DNA of 10,998 bases from positions 1 to 10,998 of the forward strand of contig CAMBQS010000075.1 of assembly GCA_945870015.1 (NCBI GenBank). The letters run 5' to 3'. Source of the DNA: Desulfocicer vacuolatum DSM 3385 (lineage in GTDB: Bacteria > Desulfobacterota > Desulfobacteria > Desulfobacterales > SURF-7). Shown piece by piece: positions 6,238-10,998 of the stretch (position 1 is the first letter of the stretch; every line of letters begins with the position of its first letter). A model generated the notes under the pieces. That model saw only the letters and a program-made list of their open reading frames with translations. It did not search any database and was not told where the DNA came from. A program made the position numbers and the translations under genes.

Positions 6238-7662
6238 ATGCTGAAAAAAACAAAAATAGTTGCCACTATCGGTCCGTCATCCAATACGCGCGCTGTTCTG
6301 AAAGAATTGATCTCTGAGGGGATGAATGTCGCACGGTTGAATTTCTCCCATGGAAGTTATGAAGATCATGGCGAGGTCATCAAGACCATCCGTTCCCTTT
6401 CCCGGGAGATGAATACGCCGGTTGGGATCATTCTGGATCTTCAGGGACCAAAAATCCGGACAGGCAAGCTGGCAAACGGTGAACCGGTTGTCCTGAAAAA
6501 GAGTATGGAGTTTTCGATCACCTCTCAAAGCGTACCGGGATCAGCCGAGATTGTCTCGACAACATACAAGGATCTGCCAAAGGATGTAAAAAAAAATGAT
6601 GTGATTCTGGTGGATGACGGTCTGATTGAACTGAAGGTGCTTTCCAAAACCAAGGATACGGTAAAATGTAAAATCATGAACGGAGGGGTATTAAAAGAAA
6701 ACAAAGGGATAAACCTTCCGGGTGTGAAGGTTTCCGCTCCCTCCCTTACGGAAAAGGATAAAAGGGATTTGAATTTCGGGATCAAAGTGGGGGTTGATTT
6801 TTTTGCCTTGTCCTTTGTCAGAACCGCAGATGATGTAAAGCAGATTCAATCGATTATTCAAAAGCAGGGGAAAGATATCCCGGTGATTGCAAAAATTGAA
6901 AAACCGGAAGCAGTGGAAAATCTGGATGAAATATTGGAGGTGACCGATGCCATTATGGTTGCACGCGGAGATCTGGGTGTGGAGATGCATCCGGAACAGG
7001 TTCCCGCGATTCAGAAGCATATTATCCGTTCAGCCATGAAAAAGAACAAGCCGGTTATCACGGCAACGCAGATGCTGGAAACCATGAGCGTGAATCCCAT
7101 TCCGACCCGGGCGGAAGCTTCGGATGTGGCAAACGCAATTCTGGACGGAACCGATGCGGTGATGCTTTCCGGTGAAACCGCCTCTGGAAAATATCCTGTG
7201 AAGGCTGTGCAGATGATGGCAAGGATTGCTTCGCAGATGGAAAAATCGCCTTTCATGAAATATAATTTACAGTATGAAAAAGGCATAGAGGATCTGGTTC
7301 CGCATGCTGTGTCACAATCGGCAGTAAATATTCTTCATGAGGTGAGCGGAAAAGGGATTGTTTCCTTTTCCGTATCCGGAAACACCTCCAAGATGATATC
7401 CAGACAGCGGCCCTCCATGCCTGTTTATGCTTTCACACCCAATGCTGCTGTATACAACCGTCTGGCTCTGTACTGGGGGATTTCCCCGATGCATATTTCA
7501 AACATCAGTGATACAAACCGTCTTGTGCAGGCCAGTGAAAATATTCTGATTGAAAAAGGCAAGGTAAAAAAGGACGACCTGATTATTATTGTGGTTGGCC
7601 TGGGATTGAAAAAAGGATCGACAAATTCCATTAAAATTCATCGGATCGGTCATGAAGATTGA
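6238..7662 (+). CDS. pyk: Pyruvate kinase
   Basis: This 474-residue enzyme converts phosphoenolpyruvate and ADP to pyruvate and ATP in the cytoplasm, the last step of glycolysis. The N-terminal KTKIVATIGPSS is typical. Visible active-site residues include R33, N35 and S37 in VARLNFSHGS, D67 and K72 in LDLQGPKIRTG, catalytic K219 and metal ligand E221 in IAKIEKPEA, D245 in ARGDLGVE and T277 in ITATQMLETM. The B domain is at about 70-170 and the C-terminal allosteric domain at about 350-474. No extra C-terminal PEP-utiliser domain is present. Lys at position 72 (GPKIR rather than GPEIR) is the residue associated in the family with potassium independence. The ATG is supported by GGAGGT at 6225-6230, 7 nt upstream. 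It appears monocistronic; I found no clear terminator after it. Confidence 0.97.
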   Translation: MLKKTKIVATIGPSSNTRAVLKELISEGMNVARLNFSHGSYEDHGEVIKTIRSLSREMNTPVGIILDLQGPKIRTGKLANGEPVVLKKSMEFSITSQSVPGSAEIVSTTYKDLPKDVKKNDVILVDDGLIELKVLSKTKDTVKCKIMNGGVLKENKGINLPGVKVSAPSLTEKDKRDLNFGIKVGVDFFALSFVRTADDVKQIQSIIQKQGKDIPVIAKIEKPEAVENLDEILEVTDAIMVARGDLGVEMHPEQVPAIQKHIIRSAMKKNKPVITATQMLETMSVNPIPTRAEASDVANAILDGTDAVMLSGETASGKYPVKAVQMMARIASQMEKSPFMKYNLQYEKGIEDLVPHAVSQSAVNILHEVSGKGIVSFSVSGNTSKMISRQRPSMPVYAFTPNAAVYNRLALYWGISPMHISNISDTNRLVQASENILIEKGKVKKDDLIIIVVGLGLKKGSTNSIKIHRIGHED

Positions 7663-7780
7663 TCCTGAAAAAAAAGGTTTAAAAATTCTTGTTATTTCAA
7701 ACAGCTTTGTTCCAGACAGGGATTCTGGAAAGGATTGATCCGCATCCGGATTTTGTGAAACCAGGCCCAGATGGCAGACT

Positions 7781-7827
7781 ATGTCATATATTGTGATGGT
7801 TTTTTCTTGACATACAATATATAGTAT
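7781..7827. promoter_or_regulatory. Pair of NrdR-box-like operators upstream of nrdJ
   Basis: The downstream box ATACAATATATAGTAT (7812-7827) matches the known NrdR consensus acaCwAtATaTwGtgt at 14 of 16 positions. It extends to an 18-bp palindrome with a single mismatched pair. The upstream box ATGTCATATATTGTGA (7781-7796) matches at 11 of 16, with a good right half and a poor left half. Their starts are exactly 31 bp apart, the three-turn spacing usual for NrdR pairs. NrdR is a zinc/ATP-cone repressor of ribonucleotide reductase genes, and the next gene is one. The nrdR gene is not in this window. Confidence 0.72.
7791..7818 (+). promoter_or_regulatory. Probable promoter of nrdJ, inside the NrdR boxes
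   Basis: TTGTGA (7791-7796) and TACAAT (7813-7818) are separated by 16 nt and fit the -35 and -10 boxes at 4 of 6 and 5 of 6 positions. The -35 falls in the upstream NrdR-like box and the -10 in the downstream one, so bound repressor would block polymerase. TTGACA at 7807-7812 looks like a better -35 but has no -10 at the right distance. The leader would be about 90 nt. Confidence 0.42.
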
Positions 7828-7911
7828 GAGCAAAAAACTTTACATGAATGAATAATAAGATTTTTTGAACACAGTCCACATCTATCATCATACAGAGTTT
7901 TAGGAGGCATA

Positions 7912-10401
7912 ATGGGTCACAGGGGCAAGGTTTTGATCATGGATGACGGGCGATTTGATTTGTCTGCGTATCAATGGGATGATCGTCGCTTTTCAGATAT
8001 TATCGCAAAAGAAAATCCAATCAACCCGGACCAGGCAATGGCGATCAGCCGGTTTGTCCGGGAAGAGATCGCCAAGATGGAGACCTACACCATTACCATG
8101 CCTGTTATTGAAAAAATGATTGAATCCAAGTTTCTTGAATATGGACTGAAAAAACCATCTCCCATCCGGCTGGATAAAACGGTTTTCATCAAAAACGATA
8201 TTATGCTGTCGGATAACGCGAGAGTGGTTCTGGAAAGAAGATATCTGAAAAAAAATCTCCAGGGCAAGGTCATTGAAAAAGCGGAACAGATGTTTGACCG
8301 CGTTGCAAAATTTATTGCCAGGGCAGAGAAAAAATACAGTGATGATGATACCCGTGAGAAGGAGATGGAAAAGGTATTTTATCAGATGATGACGCGGTTT
8401 GAATTTCTTCCCAATTCACCCACGCTTATGAATGCAGGACGCCGGCTGGGACAGCTTGCAGCCTGTTTTGTTCTGCCCATAGAGGACAGCATGGATGATA
8501 TCTTTAATTCCATCAAACATGCGGCCTTGATTCATAAGTCAGGCGGCGGAACCGGGTTTTCCTTTTCCCGGCTCCGGCCGGCCAACAGCCGTGTCGGAAC
8601 CACAGGCGGCATTGCTTCCGGGCCGGTTTCCTTTATGAAGGTTTTTAATACCGCAACCGAGCAGGTCAAACAGGGGGGAACACGCCGCGGTGCCAACATG
8701 GCCATTCTCCGGGTTGATCATCCGGATATTCTGGAGTTCATTACCTGCAAACAGGATGACAAGGCGCTGAATAATTTTAATATATCGGTCGGTATCACCG
8801 ATTCATTCATGAAAGCGGTTCAGAGCAAGGAAAACTATGATCTGATCAATCCATCCAACCGGGAAAAAACCGGGGAATTGAATGCAGATGAAACCTATCA
8901 GCATCTTGTTAAACATGCCTGGAAAAATGGAGATCCGGGAATTATTTTTCTGGATCGCATCAACCGGGATAATCCAACTCCTGAGCTGGGAGAGATTGAA
9001 AGCACCAATCCCTGCGGGGAGCAGCCGCTTCTTCCCATGGAAGCCTGCAACCTGGGATCCATCAATCTGGCAAAGTATGTCCATCATAATGGACCGGCTG
9101 CGGAAATCGATTATGAGGGCCTGAAAAAACTGGTTTGGAATTCAGTCCGGTTTCTGGATAATACCATTGACCAGTCAAAGTATCCGCTTCCGGAAATTGA
9201 AAAGATGGTGAAGGGAAACCGGAAAATCGGTCTGGGCATTATGGGTTTTGCAGATCTTCTTTTTCAACTGGGCATTCCCTATGATTCGGAGCAGGCGCTG
9301 GCGATTGCGGAAGAAGTGATGAAATTCATACAGGAGGAATCCCATGCTGCTTCAAAGCAGCTTGCCGAAGAACGAGGTGTGTTCCTCAATTTCGATAAAA
9401 GCATTTTTAAGGACCAGGAAGATTGTCGGTACCGGAATGCAACAACGACGACCATTGCGCCGACCGGAACATTAAGCATCATTGCCGGGTGTTCAAGCGG
9501 GGTTGAACCGCTGTTTGCTCTCAGTTTTGTCCGAAACGTCATGGATAACGACAAGCTGGTGGAAGTCAATCCCTATTTTGAACAGGTTGCCAGACAGAGG
9601 GGTTTTTACAGCAAGGAGTTGATGACAAAGATTGCGGAAAAAGGAACGATACGGGATATGGAGGAGATCCCGGTTGATATCAGAAGGGTGTTTGTTACGG
9701 CCCATGATATTTCAGCTACCTGGCATGTGCGAATGCAGGCAGCTTTTCAGCAGCATACGGACAATGCAGTATCCAAAACCGTTAATCTTCCCAAGGACGC
9801 CACAGAAGAGGATGTACGGAAGATTTATGACATGGCATATGAACTCGGCTGCAAAGGCGTTACGATCTATCGTGACGGAAGCAAGGAGAATCAGGTTCTC
9901 TCCTTCCCGGCAAAGAAGATGACAGAGGACAGTTTTATGACCATGGTACAGGATCGGCCGGAAACCCTGGAGGGTTTTACAACAAAGATCCGGACCGGAA
10001 TGGGGCATCTTTATGTTACCGTTACTGAATATGAAGGACGGCCGTTTGAGGTGTTCGCAACCATCGGCAAATCCGGGAAATCCACCATGGCCAAGACAGA
10101 GGCGATCGGACGCCTGATCTCTCTCGCGCTCCGATCCGGCGTAACCGTGGATAATATTATTGAACAGGTAAAGGGAATCCGGGGAGAGCATACGGTTTTC
10201 TATAACGGGGAGCTGGTTCTTTCCATCCCGGATGCAATCGGCCAGATTCTGGAGCAGCGATATGTCAAAAACACGAACGGCAAAATCAAACGTTTCGGCA
10301 ATACCTTTAAAGGAGACGAATGCCCGGAGTGCGGCCAGCATATCAGCTTTGAAGAGGGCTGTATGACTTGTCATGCCTGCGGGTATACCAAGTGTGGATA
10401 A
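7912..10401 (+). CDS. nrdJ: Vitamin B12-dependent (class II) ribonucleoside-diphosphate reductase
   Basis: This 829-residue enzyme reduces ribonucleotides to deoxyribonucleotides using adenosylcobalamin to make the radical, so it works with or without oxygen. The catalytic barrel carries NPCGE at 366-370, with N366, thiyl-radical C368 and E370. The redox pair is C185 (AACFVLP) and C379 (EACNLGS), the latter 11 residues after C368 as in characterised class II enzymes. FLPNSPTLMNAG at 165-176 and KSGGGTGFSFSRLRP at 209-223 are hallmarks of the NrdJ group. APTGTLSIIAGCSSGVEPLF lies at 516-535. The C-terminal part (about 690-785) resembles the TSCPD-type domain. The tail has six cysteines (C804, C807, C817, C820, C823, C828), likely a swinging redox or zinc-ribbon module. 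AGGAGG sits only 4 nt before the ATG, slightly close; the next Met is residue 10. No subunit gene is adjacent, as expected for class II. Confidence 0.97.
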   Translation: MGHRGKVLIMDDGRFDLSAYQWDDRRFSDIIAKENPINPDQAMAISRFVREEIAKMETYTITMPVIEKMIESKFLEYGLKKPSPIRLDKTVFIKNDIMLSDNARVVLERRYLKKNLQGKVIEKAEQMFDRVAKFIARAEKKYSDDDTREKEMEKVFYQMMTRFEFLPNSPTLMNAGRRLGQLAACFVLPIEDSMDDIFNSIKHAALIHKSGGGTGFSFSRLRPANSRVGTTGGIASGPVSFMKVFNTATEQVKQGGTRRGANMAILRVDHPDILEFITCKQDDKALNNFNISVGITDSFMKAVQSKENYDLINPSNREKTGELNADETYQHLVKHAWKNGDPGIIFLDRINRDNPTPELGEIESTNPCGEQPLLPMEACNLGSINLAKYVHHNGPAAEIDYEGLKKLVWNSVRFLDNTIDQSKYPLPEIEKMVKGNRKIGLGIMGFADLLFQLGIPYDSEQALAIAEEVMKFIQEESHAASKQLAEERGVFLNFDKSIFKDQEDCRYRNATTTTIAPTGTLSIIAGCSSGVEPLFALSFVRNVMDNDKLVEVNPYFEQVARQRGFYSKELMTKIAEKGTIRDMEEIPVDIRRVFVTAHDISATWHVRMQAAFQQHTDNAVSKTVNLPKDATEEDVRKIYDMAYELGCKGVTIYRDGSKENQVLSFPAKKMTEDSFMTMVQDRPETLEGFTTKIRTGMGHLYVTVTEYEGRPFEVFATIGKSGKSTMAKTEAIGRLISLALRSGVTVDNIIEQVKGIRGEHTVFYNGELVLSIPDAIGQILEQRYVKNTNGKIKRFGNTFKGDECPECGQHISFEEGCMTCHACGYTKCG

Positions 10402-10424
10402 GTAAATTCCGGTATTTGTGCGGT

Positions 10425-10455
10425 CAAGATTCTATCTTGTTGGTTGGATTTTTTT
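10425..10455 (+). terminator. Weak candidate terminator after nrdJ
   Basis: A 6-bp hairpin CAAGAT-TCT-ATCTTG (10425-10439) is followed after 9 nt by seven T (10449-10455). The stem is A/T-rich and the T run is not directly adjacent, so efficiency is doubtful. Its position 23 nt after the nrdJ stop is suitable. Confidence 0.33.
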
Positions 10456-10465
10456 ATAAATAAAT

Positions 10466-10600
10466 AGGGAGATGCCGGAGGGCATGTCCGCTGTCCTGGT
10501 AAGTCCGGGCAATGGCGCGGGAATAGAGGCCAGTGATGGTTGCAGATCGTAGGCTGGGTAGAGCTTCGCGAAACCCGGCAAACAAGGGATGGCGTATCCA
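10466..10600. repeat. REP-like palindromic repeat region
   Basis: This non-coding stretch is GC-richer than its flanks and holds several small palindromes. One is ATGCC-GGAG-GGCAT (10472-10485). Another is a 7-bp stem GCTGGGT (10553-10559) with ACCCGGC (10573-10579), with a small inner GC-TTC-GC hairpin in the loop. The second has the architecture of the dispersed GGGT..GCG..GC..ACCC palindromes common between proteobacterial genes. Minus-strand open frames through it show no recognisable protein. Copy number elsewhere in the genome is unknown. Confidence 0.45.
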
Positions 10601-10657
10601 AATAGAAAAGCATAAAAGCATGGTTGTCCCCATTATTTCCCTGATCAAAAATACTTC

Positions 10658-10909
10658 TTTAGGTTTTTGAGGCATCCGGGTGTGCCGACGACTAACAATC
10701 ACGCGGAACAATCAATCCGCCATCTCGTGATTTTCCGTAAAACTTCCTTTGGAACACGATCTGAATCCGGACTGAAAAACCATAGCATTCTTACCAGTCT
10801 GGTACAAACTGCCCGCAGGCAGGGTGTTCACCCACTACAATTTCTGCAAATCCTCCTCACCGCAAGTACGTCCGATGCACAGGCCGCCCTTTACCAAAAT
10901 TATAGCTGA
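10658..10909 (+). pseudogene. C-terminal remnant of an IS66-family transposase
   Basis: The reading frame gives FFRFLRHPGVPTTNNHAEQ, then IRHLVIFRKTSFGTRSESG, SLVQTARRQG and a C-terminal FLQILLT. This closely fits the end of IS66-type transposases, in which the Glu in TNNxAEQ completes the DDE catalytic triad. Only about 83 residues remain of a protein normally around 450-550 long, and upstream the frame closes at a stop (10613-10615). The first two catalytic Asp and the N-terminal DNA-binding part are missing, as are the companion genes tnpA and tnpB. No ATG with a ribosome site is present, so expression is unlikely. No IS66 terminal repeat was recognised in the remaining 89 nt. Confidence 0.75.
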
Positions 10910-10998
10910 TGTCTTCTTCTCCTGAATAAATAAGGGATCTTTTTGCAGTTTTAAGAGCCATTCTAACATAACCTATTCGTATTTCACTTTTTTTTCCT

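Noticed and set aside
7710..7730. Hairpin TTCCAGA-CAGGGAT-TCTGGAA as the pyk terminator
   Set aside because: The 7-bp stem is perfect, but no T tract follows in either direction, so it is not a convincing intrinsic terminator.
7807..7812. TTGACA as the nrdJ -35 box
   Set aside because: No acceptable -10 hexamer lies 15-19 nt downstream; the overlap with the NrdR box explains its position better.
9712..10374. Minus-strand frame of 220 codons opposite nrdJ
   Set aside because: nrdJ is unambiguous over this stretch and the antisense protein shows no domain.
10371..10711. Two overlapping minus-strand frames (80 and 85 codons) downstream of nrdJ
   Set aside because: They run through the palindromic repeat region, have no ribosome site or known motif, and look like translations of repeat DNA.

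Overview
The window looks like ordinary chromosome from a Gram-negative, probably anaerobic bacterium, most likely a member of the Desulfobacterota (former Deltaproteobacteria). The reasons are a ZraSR/HydHG-type sigma-54 two-component pair, a periplasmic Do-family protease with a signal peptide, a class II (B12-dependent) ribonucleotide reductase as the only reductase seen, and the general codon style. The lineage is inferred, not proven. There is no rRNA, tRNA, CRISPR array or intact mobile element.

Left part, minus strand (1-3901): an apparent operon reads leftwards as histidine kinase, 6 nt gap, sigma-54 response regulator, 17 nt gap, then a DUF218 (YdcF/ElyC-like) membrane protein. The DUF218 gene is broken into two frames at a run of ten A and runs off the left edge.

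Divergent control region (3857-4499): this is the most interesting part. A -24/-12 (sigma-54) promoter faces left towards the kinase operon and a second, near-perfect one faces right towards the protease. Between them lie two tandem dyads of the form TGGAT-N7-ATCCA with centres 32 bp apart, which suit an NtrC-class activator. There is also a consensus-matching IHF site next to the right promoter and a 94-bp MITE-like inverted repeat inserted between the dyads and the right promoter. Together these suggest a self-amplifying envelope-stress circuit: the membrane kinase senses the periplasm, the regulator activates its own operon and a DegP/HtrA protease, and the DUF218 protein is a further output. 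The layout resembles zraP-zraSR of enterobacteria with a protease in the place of ZraP.

Middle (4500-7662, plus strand): the Do protease gene ends at a strong intrinsic terminator. It is followed by a pyruvate kinase gene with its own extended -10 sigma-70-type promoter and a leader of about 130 nt.

Right (7663-10401, plus strand): nrdJ, the class II ribonucleotide reductase, is preceded by two NrdR-box-like 16-mers exactly 31 bp apart that overlap the likely promoter, so NrdR repression is predicted. 

Right edge (10402-10998): after a weak terminator candidate come a REP-like palindromic stretch and the C-terminal remnant of an IS66-family transposase. Nothing recognisable was seen in 10910-10998.
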